From positions 2,728,001 to 2,792,000 of the forward strand of contig NZ_CP194041.2 of assembly GCF_050870875.2 (NCBI RefSeq): a stretch of DNA of 64,000 bases, read 5' to 3'. Under the pieces are notes generated by a model that did not search any database, had not been told where the DNA came from, and was given only the letters and a program-made list of their open reading frames with translations. The translations under genes were made by a program, and so were the position numbers. Below, piece by piece: positions 45,445-54,577 of this stretch; position 1 is the stretch's first letter; every line of letters begins with the position of its first letter. The DNA comes from Agarivorans sp050870875. GTDB taxonomy: Bacteria; Pseudomonadota; Gammaproteobacteria; Enterobacterales; Celerinatantimonadaceae.

Positions 45445-46401
45445 ATGAGTAATGCGAATCACCACCAACTAATTATTCTTGGCTCCGGCCCAGCCGGTTA
45501 CACCGCTGCCGTATATGCAGCGAGAGCCAACCTCAATCCGGTGCTTATTACTGGGATCCAACAAGGCGGTCAGCTGACAACCACCACCGAAGTTGAAAAC
45601 TGGCCTGGAGATGCAGAAGGTTTGACCGGACCAGTGTTGATGGAACGGATGCAAGCGCATGCAGAAAAATTTGATACGGAAATTATTTTCGACCATATCA
45701 ATCAAGTGGATTTTCAAACAAAGCCTTATAAATTGAAAGGCGACAATCAACAATACACTTGTGATTCGCTCATCATCGCCACAGGAGCTTCTGCCAAATA
45801 CCTTGGCCTTCCCTCCGAAGAAGCCTTTAAAGGTAAAGGCGTGTCTGCTTGTGCCACTTGTGATGGCTTTTTCTATCGTAATCAAAAGGTCGCTGTAGTG
45901 GGGGGGGGAAACACGGCTGTTGAAGAGGCACTCTATCTAGCGAATATTGCCTCTGAAGTGCATCTTATTCATCGCCGTGAAGAATTTCGTAGTGAAAAAA
46001 TCCTCACCAAGCGTTTAATGGATAAAGTAAACAATGGCAACATTGTGTTACACCTCAATCAAACCCTAGATGAAGTATTGGGTGACGAGATGGGCGTGAC
46101 TCATGTTCGTACCAAGCAAGTTCAAGATGGCAGTACCCAAGACATCGAAGTCATGGGCGCCTTCATCGCCATTGGCCATCAACCCAATACAGGCATTTTT
46201 GAGGGTCAATTGGCAATGAAAGACGGTTATCTCAAAATTCAGTCTGGCACCGAAGGAAATGCCACTCAAACCAGCATTCCGGGAATTTTTGCGGCTGGTG
46301 ATGTCGCTGACCACGTCTATCGTCAAGCGATTACCTCTGCAGGCGCAGGCTGTATGGCGGCCTTAGATGCTGAGCGTTACTTAGATAGCTTAAACGACTA
46401 A
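45445..46401 (+). CDS. trxB: Thioredoxin reductase
   Basis: A flavoenzyme of about 318 residues that reduces thioredoxin with NADPH. Seen: the FAD loop ILGSGPAGYTAA near the start, the redox-active CATCDGFF (Cys pair, about 135-138), the NADPH loop VVGGGNTAVEEA, HRREEFR, and the C-terminal FAD motif GIFAAGDVADH. An upstream ATG at 45433 touches the AAGGA box directly, so ATG 45445 (MSNANHHQL), matching the E. coli length, is preferred. Divergent from lrp. Confidence 0.96.
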   Translation: MSNANHHQLIILGSGPAGYTAAVYAARANLNPVLITGIQQGGQLTTTTEVENWPGDAEGLTGPVLMERMQAHAEKFDTEIIFDHINQVDFQTKPYKLKGDNQQYTCDSLIIATGASAKYLGLPSEEAFKGKGVSACATCDGFFYRNQKVAVVGGGNTAVEEALYLANIASEVHLIHRREEFRSEKILTKRLMDKVNNGNIVLHLNQTLDEVLGDEMGVTHVRTKQVQDGSTQDIEVMGAFIAIGHQPNTGIFEGQLAMKDGYLKIQSGTEGNATQTSIPGIFAAGDVADHVYRQAITSAGAGCMAALDAERYLDSLND

Positions 46402-46433
46402 GCACTAGTTTATTCTCGCGACACCTTAAATTT

Positions 46434-46459
46434 AAAGCCGATAATCTTATCGGCTTTTT
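46434..46459 (+). terminator. Terminator of trxB
   Basis: AAAGCCGATAA TC TTATCGGCTTTTT: a perfect stem with T run, 33 bp past trxB. The aat gene follows. Confidence 0.85.
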
Positions 46460-46525
46460 CATTTTGCCTTTTAAATCAAGTTTCTTGATAATCAACCACA
46501 AATCACTTCAGATAAAAAGAAACTT

Positions 46526-47230
46526 GTGCAGGCCATATTACTTGACACCGATAGCCCCTTTCCCGCAGTTAACCTTGCTTTAGATGATCCCAATGGCTTG
46601 TTAGCTATCGGTGCGGATCTAAACCCAACACGATTAATTTCGGCCTATCACCATGGTATTTTCCCTTGGTTTAATGAGGACCAACCCGTGTTATGGTGGA
46701 GTCCAGACCCGCGAATTGGCCTAAGTTTATCAATGCATACCATCAATAAAAGTATGCGAAAATTCATCCGTAAAACCCCCTTACGAGTCACAATCAACAC
46801 CAGTTTTGAAGCGGTGATTCGCAACTGTGCAGCGCTACGCGCCAATGAAACATGGATAAACCCCAACATGATAGAGGCTTATCTTAAACTTCATCAATTA
46901 GGACATGCTCACTCGGTTGAAGTGTGGCATCAACAACATTTGGTGGGTGGTTTATATGGCATCGCTGTCGGCAGTATGTTTTGCGGCGAATCAATGTTTC
47001 ATCTAGAGAGTAACGCCTCCAAGCTGGCCTTTCATTTATTTTGCTACCATTTTAAATATTGGGGCGGCAGTTATATTGATGGACAGGTTGAAAATTCCCA
47101 TTTACTTAGCCTCGGAATGCAAAACCTACCGCGGGCACAATTTATAACCAAGCTCAACCTAGCAAAATTGGACCAAATCAGTTCACAGTGCTGGTACCCG
47201 CAGGAACTAAAGCAATGCAATTACCCTTAG
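46526..47230 (+). CDS. aat: Leucyl/phenylalanyl-tRNA-protein transferase
   Basis: A 234-residue cytosolic enzyme that adds Leu or Phe from tRNA to proteins with N-terminal Arg or Lys, marking them for ClpS-ClpAP. Seen: GLLAIGADLNPTRLISAY, GIFPWFNEDQPVLWWSPDPR, GHAHSVEVW and GESMFHLESNASK, the full family pattern. The start is GTG 46526 with only a weak AAGA ahead. The 3' end overlaps bpt by 16 bp, so the two transferases are co-translated. Confidence 0.95.
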   Translation: MQAILLDTDSPFPAVNLALDDPNGLLAIGADLNPTRLISAYHHGIFPWFNEDQPVLWWSPDPRIGLSLSMHTINKSMRKFIRKTPLRVTINTSFEAVIRNCAALRANETWINPNMIEAYLKLHQLGHAHSVEVWHQQHLVGGLYGIAVGSMFCGESMFHLESNASKLAFHLFCYHFKYWGGSYIDGQVENSHLLSLGMQNLPRAQFITKLNLAKLDQISSQCWYPQELKQCNYP

Positions 47231-47898
47231 GCCTAAGCCAAGTAACGCCCTGCCCCTATTTAGCCGAACAACAAGAACAGCTATGTTTTGCGCTTTGTTC
47301 TAAACCAGAAAAGCAAGCCTATTACCCACAGCTCATTGAATTAGGTTTTAGGCGTAGCGGGCAAGAGCTGTATCGACCCCATTGCAGCGGCTGCCAGGCC
47401 TGTCAGTCCCTAAGGGTCGATGTGAATGCCTTTATACCATCACGCTCCCAAAAACGCGTCCTGAGCAAAACCAAAGATCTTCAGCTGGTATGGAGTAAAC
47501 ATTTAAGTAATCTTGATTACTGCTTATTTGAGCGTTACATCGAAGCGCGCCATCGTGACGGTAGCATGTACCCCACCAGCGAAGCAGCATTCCATCAATT
47601 TTTAAGCTGTGATTGGGCAGACACCCAATACTTACGTCTATATCAAGGCGACAGATTGCTTGCATTATGTGTAACCGATGTTTTCACTGATGGTTTGAGT
47701 GCCGTTTACACGTTTTTCGAACCCGAGCTGGCGAGCTTATCGCTCGGCTCTTTGGCTGTATTAAAACAAATTGAGCAAGCAAAACAACAAAAACGCAGAT
47801 GGCTTTACCTTGGATACCAAGTGGATGATTGCAGAAAAATGAGCTACAAACAAAATTATACCCCGCATCAACGCTTTATTAATGATAAATGGCAATAG
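47215..47898 (+). CDS. bpt: Aspartate/glutamate leucyltransferase (bacterial protein transferase)
   Basis: A 227-residue ATE1-related enzyme that adds leucine to N-terminal Asp or Glu, feeding them into the N-degron pathway. Seen: the N-terminal CPYLAEQQEQLCF with paired cysteines, FRRSGQELYRPHCSGCQACQ read as RSGQ and CSGCQAC, and YLGYQVDDCRKMSYK at the end. ATG 47215 has AGGA 9 nt upstream; the frame opens earlier at GTG 47188, deeper in aat. It overlaps aat by 16 bp. E. coli lacks this gene. Confidence 0.94.
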   Translation: MQLPLGLSQVTPCPYLAEQQEQLCFALCSKPEKQAYYPQLIELGFRRSGQELYRPHCSGCQACQSLRVDVNAFIPSRSQKRVLSKTKDLQLVWSKHLSNLDYCLFERYIEARHRDGSMYPTSEAAFHQFLSCDWADTQYLRLYQGDRLLALCVTDVFTDGLSAVYTFFEPELASLSLGSLAVLKQIEQAKQQKRRWLYLGYQVDDCRKMSYKQNYTPHQRFINDKWQ

Positions 47899-47981
47899 TT
47901 TTGGAGGATAAACTTTACACAAGGCGCTAAATCTGGCATTCTCCCAGCGTTTTTATAAGTGCGTGTCAAACAGAGGACTCA

Positions 47982-48200
47982 ATGGCGAAAGAAGACAATA
48001 TTGAAATGCAAGGCACAGTGTTAGACACCTTGCCTAACACAATGTTCCGTGTAGAACTAGAAAACGGACATGTTGTTACTGCCCATATTTCTGGCAAAAT
48101 GCGTAAGAACTACATCCGCATTCTTACCGGGGATAAAGTTACGGTTCAATTAACACCGTACGACTTGTCAAAAGGGCGCATTGTTTTCCGCGCGCGCTAA
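47982..48200 (+). CDS. infA: Translation initiation factor IF-1
   Basis: A 72-residue S1/OB-fold protein binding the ribosomal A site during initiation. The sequence follows the near-invariant family pattern (MAKEDNIEMQG, GHVVTAHISGKMRKNYIRIL, DKVTVQLTPYDL). It lies downstream of bpt and convergent with clpA. Confidence 0.98.
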   Translation: MAKEDNIEMQGTVLDTLPNTMFRVELENGHVVTAHISGKMRKNYIRILTGDKVTVQLTPYDLSKGRIVFRAR

Positions 48201-48230
48201 ACCGCTAATTACTCAGAGCAAGTAATTATT

Positions 48231-48259
48231 AAAAAAGCCAGCATTTAGCTGGCTTTTTT
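48231..48259. terminator. Bidirectional terminator between infA and clpA
   Basis: AAAAAAGCCAGC ATTTA GCTGGCTTTTTT: a 12-bp stem with A/T runs both sides, serving two convergent genes. Confidence 0.92.
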
Positions 48260-48277
48260 GCCTTCAACTCATTCAGA

Positions 48278-50527
48278 CTATACCTCTGCAACCACATCTT
48301 CATATTGAAAATCTAATTGGCCATCTTTCATGGCAATATCAACATGCCCTCCATGATTAAGACGTCCAAATAAGATCTCATTTGCCAAGGGTTTGCGTAG
48401 CTGTTCGCGAATCACTCTTGCCATTGGTCGAGCGCCCATTGATTTATCGTAGCCCTGCTCCGCCAACCACAAACGAGCTTCTGTATTCACCTCCATTGAG
48501 ACACCATTCGCGTCTAACTGCGCTTGTAGTTCAACAATAAACTTATCGACAACCTGTTCAATAATTTGTTCATCCAAGTGATTAAACCAAATGATATTGT
48601 CTAAGCGGTTTCTAAACTCAGGCGCAAATATCCGATTAATTTCGGCCATGGCATCGAAGCTAAGATCTTGTTCTTTAAAACCAATACTTGAGCGATGGGT
48701 TTCTTTAACACCTGCGTTACTGGTCATAACCAAGATAACATTGCGGAAATCAGCATGACGCCCGTTATTGTCGGTTAAAGTACCGTGATCCATGACTTGC
48801 AATAGCAAATTAAACACATCTTCATGCGCCTTTTCGATTTCATCCAACAAGATCACACAGTGAGGATGTTTAAATACTGCGTCAGTTAATAAACCACCTT
48901 GATCAAAGCCGACATAACCAGGAGGCGCACCAATCAATCGGGATACCGCATGCCGCTCCATATATTCGGACATATCAAAACGAATTAATTCAACCCCAAG
49001 AGCCTTTGCTAACTGCTGAGTAACTTCGGTTTTACCAACCCCAGTCGGCCCGGCAAATAAGAATGAGCCAACTGGTTTTTGCTCTGCCCCTAAACCGGAG
49101 CGATTAAGGCGAATTGCATCGACCAATACATCAATCGCAGGGTTTTGACCAAATACCACCATCTTCAAGGTTTCGTTTAAATTTCGGAGTACTTCTCGAT
49201 CGGATGAAGAAACTTTCGCCTCAGGGATCCGAGCGATTTTGGCCACAATGGCCTCAATATCACCGGCACCAATGGTTTTTTTACGTTTACTCACCGGCAA
49301 CATACGCATACTCGCGCCAGCCTCGTCGATAACATCAATTGCTTTATCGGGTAAGTGACGCTCATTAATGTACTTAGCCGCTAATTCTGCCGCGCTACGC
49401 ATCGCTTGCTTGGTATAACGAACCTCATGATGCGCTTCATAACGACTTTTCAAGCCCATCAAGATTTTGGTTGTATCCTCAACGGTAGGTTCAACCACAT
49501 CTATTTTCTGGAAACGTCGCGCTAAGGCGCGATCTTTTTCAAAAATCTGATTATATTCTTGGTACGTTGTAGAACCCACACAACGTAACAAACCATTACT
49601 AAGCAATGGCTTAATCAGATTAGCTGCGTCCAACTGCCCACCAGATGCAGCTCCAGCGCCAATAATGGTATGAATTTCATCAATGAACAAAATCGCATTC
49701 TCGGCGTTCTCGAGTTGCTTCAATAAGGACTTAAAGCGTTTTTCGAAATCCCCCCGATATTTAGTTCCTGCCAATAAAGAACCGATATCTAAAGAATAAA
49801 TGGTGGCATCTTTAATAACATCAGGCACATCTTCATGTACAATTCGATAAGCCAAGCCTTCGGCGATTGCTGTTTTACCCACGCCAGCTTCCCCCACTAA
49901 CAGCGGGTTATTTTTACGACGACGACATAACACTTGAATAGTTCGAGATAACTCCTGATCACGACCAATCAGTGGATCAATTTTACCTTTTAGCACCAAC
50001 TGATTGAGGTTGCTGGCAAAATTTTCTAGCTGTTTGCTTTCCTCCGATTGAAGGTCACTCTCAACAGCTCCCTGCTCTGCATCAGATTCATCTTCTTTAC
50101 GGATCCCGTGAGAGATATAATTAACCACATCAAGTCGGCTAATATCAGCTTTTTTCAGAAAATAAACCGCCTGACTCTCTTGCTCACTAAAAATAGCGAC
50201 CAAAACATTAGCACCACTAACTTCACTATTCCCAGAAGATTGCACATGAAAAACAGCACGCTGTAAAACACGTTGAAATCCTAAAGTAGGCTGAGTTTCA
50301 CGCTCACTATCATCTTCTGAAATAACAGGCGTTGTTTGTTCAATAAAGCTACTCAATTCTTGAGTCAATTGGTTAAGATTAGCGCCACAAGCCACTAAAG
50401 CTTCTTTTGCTGAGGCATTTTCTAATAAACCCAACAACAGATGTTCAACGGTCATAAATTCATGTTGTTGTTGTCTTGCTTCTTTAAATGCTTGATTTAA
50501 AGTTTGTTCCAACTCTTTGTTTAGCAT
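48278..50527 (-). CDS. clpA: ATP-dependent Clp protease ATP-binding subunit ClpA
   Basis: A 749-residue AAA+ unfoldase that feeds substrates to ClpP. Seen: the N-domain that docks ClpS (about 1-140, FMTVEHLLLGLLEN), first Walker A GEAGVGKTAIAEG (about 210), second Walker A GPTGVGKTEV (about 495), and the ClpP-contact loop IGF in SSIGFKEQDL. The annotated ATG is 50527 (MLNKELEQ, as in E. coli MLNQELE), with AGGGGG upstream; an earlier frame start at 50548 is unlikely. It follows clpS by 35 bp. Confidence 0.97.
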   Translation of the reverse strand: MLNKELEQTLNQAFKEARQQQHEFMTVEHLLLGLLENASAKEALVACGANLNQLTQELSSFIEQTTPVISEDDSERETQPTLGFQRVLQRAVFHVQSSGNSEVSGANVLVAIFSEQESQAVYFLKKADISRLDVVNYISHGIRKEDESDAEQGAVESDLQSEESKQLENFASNLNQLVLKGKIDPLIGRDQELSRTIQVLCRRRKNNPLLVGEAGVGKTAIAEGLAYRIVHEDVPDVIKDATIYSLDIGSLLAGTKYRGDFEKRFKSLLKQLENAENAILFIDEIHTIIGAGAASGGQLDAANLIKPLLSNGLLRCVGSTTYQEYNQIFEKDRALARRFQKIDVVEPTVEDTTKILMGLKSRYEAHHEVRYTKQAMRSAAELAAKYINERHLPDKAIDVIDEAGASMRMLPVSKRKKTIGAGDIEAIVAKIARIPEAKVSSSDREVLRNLNETLKMVVFGQNPAIDVLVDAIRLNRSGLGAEQKPVGSFLFAGPTGVGKTEVTQQLAKALGVELIRFDMSEYMERHAVSRLIGAPPGYVGFDQGGLLTDAVFKHPHCVILLDEIEKAHEDVFNLLLQVMDHGTLTDNNGRHADFRNVILVMTSNAGVKETHRSSIGFKEQDLSFDAMAEINRIFAPEFRNRLDNIIWFNHLDEQIIEQVVDKFIVELQAQLDANGVSMEVNTEARLWLAEQGYDKSMGARPMARVIREQLRKPLANEILFGRLNHGGHVDIAMKDGQLDFQYEDVVAEV

Positions 50528-50562
50528 GCATAGGCCCCCTACAGACAATCAATACTACTTAG

Positions 50563-50880
50563 CTATGCTTTCTCCATGGAACACATCAGAGGATGGTCAT
50601 TTTGCTTTGCATAACGATTTACTTGGGCAGCTTTGGTTTCAGCTACTTCTGCCGTAAAAATCCCACAAACTCCTTTTCCTTTATAATGAATGGTTAACAT
50701 CACTTGAGTTGCTTGGTCTAAATCCATATTAAAATACAACTGCAACACTTCGATAACAAACTCCATTGGAGTATAGTCATCATTATTCAAAACCACCTTA
50801 TACATTGGTGGTGGTTCGGTAACACTTTTGGCTTCTTTGGTTATTTCTTCAACATCCAGCCAGTCAGATAATTTGGTCAT
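50563..50880 (-). CDS. clpS: ClpA adaptor protein ClpS
   Basis: A 105-residue N-recognin that binds N-terminal Leu, Phe, Tyr or Trp and delivers substrates to ClpA. Seen: a flexible N-tail, then VVLNNDDYTPMEFVIEVL with the Asn-Asp pair that binds the alpha-amino group, and TIHYKGKGVCG with the pocket histidine. First gene of clpS-clpA; cspD is divergent. Confidence 0.96.
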   Translation of the reverse strand: MTKLSDWLDVEEITKEAKSVTEPPPMYKVVLNNDDYTPMEFVIEVLQLYFNMDLDQATQVMLTIHYKGKGVCGIFTAEVAETKAAQVNRYAKQNDHPLMCSMEKA

Positions 50881-51074
50881 ATGAAACTATAGTCTTAAAA
50901 ATGCGTCTCTGTTTTCAACATAACTGCTTTGAGTTAACAACGCTAGTAGAAAAACTCATTGAAAACTTGACTGTAGTAAATATTTTACTAGATTGTTACA
51001 CAGCTGACTTGAAAAAGTGTCGCAATTGACCAATCAAGTGAGTCTGGTAGGTAAATTTTATAGGGAAATGTCGT

Positions 51075-51290
51075 ATGCCAAGCGGAACAGTTAAATGGTT
51101 TAACAACGCAAAAGGATTTGGTTTTATTTGCCCGGATACAGGCGGTGAAGATATCTTTGCCCACTATTCGACAATTCAAATGGAAGGTTACCGCACGCTA
51201 AAAGCTGGTCAACCCGTTCAATTTGAAACACAACAGGGACCAAAGGGTAGTCACGCGGTAAGCATCGTATTCGATGAGAGTCAAAACTAA
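51075..51290 (+). CDS. cspD: Cold-shock-like protein CspD
   Basis: A 71-residue OB-fold nucleic-acid-binding protein. RNP1 (KGFGFICP) and RNP2 (EDIFAHYSTI) are intact. The CspD-type end (QGPKGSHAVSIVF) and position divergent from clpS match E. coli cspD, a stationary-phase inhibitor of replication rather than a true cold-shock protein. Confidence 0.93.
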   Translation: MPSGTVKWFNNAKGFGFICPDTGGEDIFAHYSTIQMEGYRTLKAGQPVQFETQQGPKGSHAVSIVFDESQN

Positions 51291-51315
51291 AACCGCGCCA
51301 AGCCAAGAAAAAAAC

Positions 51316-51342
51316 AAATGCCAGTCATCTAGACTGGCATTT
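51316..51342 (+). terminator. Terminator of cspD
   Basis: AAATGCCAGTC ATCTA GACTGGCATTT followed by T-rich sequence; a perfect 11-bp stem. Confidence 0.88.
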
Positions 51343-51383
51343 TATTTTGCGCTAACAAATATATGATTATTTGCTGATCTCAC

Positions 51384-51413
51384 AAAAAAGGCCAACAACC
51401 GATGCAGGCCTTT
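51384..51413 (-). terminator. Terminator of icd
   Basis: Minus strand AAAGGCC, 16-base loop, GGCCTTTTTT, 24 bp past the icd stop. Confidence 0.65.
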
Positions 51414-51437
51414 ATATATACTGTGTTAAATCAACGT

Positions 51438-53660
51438 TTAGCGAAGATCATCGATGATCGCATTGAAGCTAAGACTTGGACGCATCGCGGCAGATGCTTT
51501 GTCAGTATCTGGTAAGTAATAACCATCAAGGTCTACACCTGATCCTTGTACTGAGTTTAACTGTCCAATAATCACAGATTCATTGATAGTCAACTTATCG
51601 GCAAGTTCTGAGAACGTAGCCTTTAGCGAAGGATCGGTATCTTGTTCAGCTAAACATTGAGCCCAATATAAACTCAGATAGAAATGACTGCCTCGGTTAT
51701 CTAACTCTTTCACCTTACGTGATGGTGATTTATTTTTATCCAAGAAGATACCGGTGGCCTTGTCTAAGGTACTCGCCAATACGCTCGCCTTAGCATTGTC
51801 ACTCACTTGGCCTAAATGCTCCAGTGACGCCGACAGAGCAAGAAACTCACCCAGAGAATCCCAACGTAGGTGATTTTCTTTGGTAAACTGTTGCACATGC
51901 TTCGGTGCCGAACCACCAGCCCCAGTTTCAAATAATCCGCCACCATTCATTAAGGGCACGATTGACAACATTTTGGCAGAAGTACCTAATTCAAGGATCG
52001 GGAACAAATCCGTTAAGTAATCACGCAACACATTACCAGTCACCGAAATAGTATCTAAGCCCTGCTTCACTCGTTCTAATGAATACAAGGTTGCTTCATC
52101 AGGAGACATGATTTGAATATCCAAACCACTCACATCATGCTCAGTTAGGTAGGTTTCAACCTTGGCAATCAGTTGAGCATCGTGAGCACGAGCACTATCT
52201 AACCAGAAAATTGCCGGCGTATTGGTTAAACGAGCACGATTAACCGCCAGTTTCACCCAATCACGAATGGGCGCATCTTTCACCTGACACATTCTGAAGA
52301 TATCACCTTGATTGACCACTTGGCTCAGCAAGACTGTCCCATCATCGCTGACCACCTCAACCTTACCGCTAGCAGGAACCACGAAAGTCTTATCGTGCGA
52401 GCCATATTCTTCAGCTTTTTGTGCCATCAAGCCCACGTTAGCAACCGAGCCCATGGTGGTCGGATTGAATGCACCATGTTGTTTACAAAAATCGATAGTT
52501 TGCTGATAAATACCGGCATAACAACGATCAGGAATAACTGCTTTAGTATCTTGCTGCTGACCTTCGCTATTCCACATTTGACCAGAAGCGCGGATCATGG
52601 CTGGCATCGACGCATCAATAATCACATCACTTGGTACATGAAGGTTGGTAATCCCCTTATCCGAGTCAACCATCGCTAAGCTAGGACGCTGTGCGTACAC
52701 CGCAGCGATAGCCGCTTCTATCTCGGCCTGTTGAGTACTATCTAAGTTTTTGATTTTTGCGTAAACGTCGCCTAACCCATTACTAACATCGACGCCCAAC
52801 TCGTCAAATAATTCACCATATTTAGCAAATACGTCTTTAAAGAATACTTTCACCACGTGACCAAAAATAATTGGATCAGAAACCTTCATCATGGTGGCTT
52901 TCATATGCAATGAAAACAGTACGCCTTTCGCTTTAGCATCTTCAATTTCAGCTTCAATGAAAGAAGCGAGTTCGGCAACATTGAGCGCGGCGGCATCAAT
53001 CACTTCACCCTCGAGTACCGGAAAAGCATCTTTCAAAACAAGCGCTTCACCCGCATCTGTTTTCAATTGAATAGACACCGAACCGGCTTGCTTAATGGTG
53101 GTAGACACTTCGCTACCATAGAAATCCCCTTGGCTCATGCTCGCCACATGGCTTAAGGAGTCTTTTGCCCACGCGCCCATCGAATGCGGGTTGTTACGTG
53201 CGTATTGTTTCACCGAGCCCGGTGCTCTGCGGTCAGAGTTCCCTTCACGTAATACTGGATTAACCGCACTGCCTTTCACTTTGTCGTATTTAGCTTTAGC
53301 AGTTAGTTGCTGCTCATTGCTTGGCTCTTCAGGGTAATCGGGCAAATCGTAACCTTGCGCCTGAAGCTCTTTTATCGCCGCTTTTAACTGCGGGAGCGAA
53401 GCACTAATATTGGGCAATTTAATGATATTGGCTTCTGGTTGGTTCGCCAACTCGCCTAATTCAGCCAAGGCATCAGAAGTCTGTTGTTGTTCAGTTAAGC
53501 ACTCTGGGAAGCTAGCAATAATACGAGCAGCTAAAGAAATATCACGAGTTTCAACGAGCACACCAGCGGCGTTGGTAAACGCTTGTACTATAGGTAATAG
53601 TGAGTAAGTGGCTAAGGCTGGCGCTTCGTCCGTTAAGGTATAAATAATCTTTGACGTCAT
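51438..53660 (-). CDS. icd: Isocitrate dehydrogenase, NADP-dependent, monomeric type
   Basis: A 740-residue TCA-cycle enzyme converting isocitrate to 2-oxoglutarate with NADPH. The length and sequence (start MTSKIIYTLTDEAPALATYSL, then PEYPEEPSNEQ-like DYPEEPSNEQ, LREGNSDRRAP, MWNSEGQQQD, ETGAGGSAPKHVQQF) are those of the monomeric IDH-II family, not the roughly 416-residue dimeric Icd of E. coli. ATG 53660 with AGGGA 5 nt ahead is the family start; the frame runs back to 53702. It is divergent from rluE, the same spot that dimeric icd occupies in E. coli. Confidence 0.97.
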   Translation of the reverse strand: MTSKIIYTLTDEAPALATYSLLPIVQAFTNAAGVLVETRDISLAARIIASFPECLTEQQQTSDALAELGELANQPEANIIKLPNISASLPQLKAAIKELQAQGYDLPDYPEEPSNEQQLTAKAKYDKVKGSAVNPVLREGNSDRRAPGSVKQYARNNPHSMGAWAKDSLSHVASMSQGDFYGSEVSTTIKQAGSVSIQLKTDAGEALVLKDAFPVLEGEVIDAAALNVAELASFIEAEIEDAKAKGVLFSLHMKATMMKVSDPIIFGHVVKVFFKDVFAKYGELFDELGVDVSNGLGDVYAKIKNLDSTQQAEIEAAIAAVYAQRPSLAMVDSDKGITNLHVPSDVIIDASMPAMIRASGQMWNSEGQQQDTKAVIPDRCYAGIYQQTIDFCKQHGAFNPTTMGSVANVGLMAQKAEEYGSHDKTFVVPASGKVEVVSDDGTVLLSQVVNQGDIFRMCQVKDAPIRDWVKLAVNRARLTNTPAIFWLDSARAHDAQLIAKVETYLTEHDVSGLDIQIMSPDEATLYSLERVKQGLDTISVTGNVLRDYLTDLFPILELGTSAKMLSIVPLMNGGGLFETGAGGSAPKHVQQFTKENHLRWDSLGEFLALSASLEHLGQVSDNAKASVLASTLDKATGIFLDKNKSPSRKVKELDNRGSHFYLSLYWAQCLAEQDTDPSLKATFSELADKLTINESVIIGQLNSVQGSGVDLDGYYLPDTDKASAAMRPSLSFNAIIDDLR

Positions 53661-53869
53661 GTCGATCCCTAAAGTTGTGGTTGCTTTCACCGCGGCTATC
53701 ACTGGTTAATCGCTCTAGTCCGCGCGCTAGTTAACAGTGACCAACAACATACGATAATCTCGCAGCTGTGGGCTAACCGGCCGATAATTCGGAAAAAATA
53801 ATAAACCATTTACAAACGCATTAACATTGTTTTGCTAGTGGTCGTTCCAATAGCTGTTACAATTGCCCT

Positions 53870-54502
53870 ATGAAAAATACCAATCCCGCGTCTAAGCCAC
53901 GCCGTTTCAAACGAAAGGTTGACTCAAAATCAACAAAAACCTTAAACGGGCCGCGCCGTTTAGTGCTATTTAACAAACCCTTTGATGTATTAAGCCAATT
54001 TACCGATGGGCAAGGCCGACCCACTTTAAAAGACTATATTGACATCCCCGATATTTACGCTGCGGGTCGCTTAGATAGAGACAGTGAAGGCTTATTGCTA
54101 CTCACCAACGATGGCAAACTGCAGCACCAGTTGGCAGATCCCAAAAATAAAACCAATAAAACCTATTGGGTACAGGTAGAAGGCTCCCCCTCTGAGAAGG
54201 ACTTAGATAGACTAAGGAAAGGTATCCATCTAAAAGATGGGGCCTGTCGACCGGCCAAGGTCAAGCTCATTAACGAGCCAGATTTATGGCCACGTAATCC
54301 ACCGGTAAGAAAACGCTTAACGATTCCGACGACATGGTTAAGCATGACGATTCAAGAAGGCCGTAATCGGCAGGTTCGGAGAATGACCGCAGCAATCGGT
54401 TTTCCAACTTTACGCTTGATTCGCTATCAAATTGGTCGCTATACCTTGGCAGGAATAAATAACGGCGAATACCAGCAGCTAATTGATGAGCAAATAGCTT
54501 AG
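53870..54502 (+). CDS. rluE: 23S rRNA pseudouridine synthase RluE
   Basis: A 210-residue RsuA-family enzyme that makes pseudouridine 2457 of 23S rRNA in E. coli. Seen: a basic N-tail, VLFNKPFDVLSQF, the catalytic Asp in AAGRLDRDSEGLLLLT (about residue 67), and EGRNRQVRRMTAAIGFPTLRL with the C-terminal family motif. No S4 domain, as in RluE. Its place beside icd and upstream of mnmA supports the name. Confidence 0.92.
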   Translation: MKNTNPASKPRRFKRKVDSKSTKTLNGPRRLVLFNKPFDVLSQFTDGQGRPTLKDYIDIPDIYAAGRLDRDSEGLLLLTNDGKLQHQLADPKNKTNKTYWVQVEGSPSEKDLDRLRKGIHLKDGACRPAKVKLINEPDLWPRNPPVRKRLTIPTTWLSMTIQEGRNRQVRRMTAAIGFPTLRLIRYQIGRYTLAGINNGEYQQLIDEQIA

Positions 54503-54577
54503 CTAGACTGGCGAAATGCTGTTTTCATCACAGAATTTCTGGTAGAATTTGCCGCAAATTTTTCCCAAAGATTTAAC

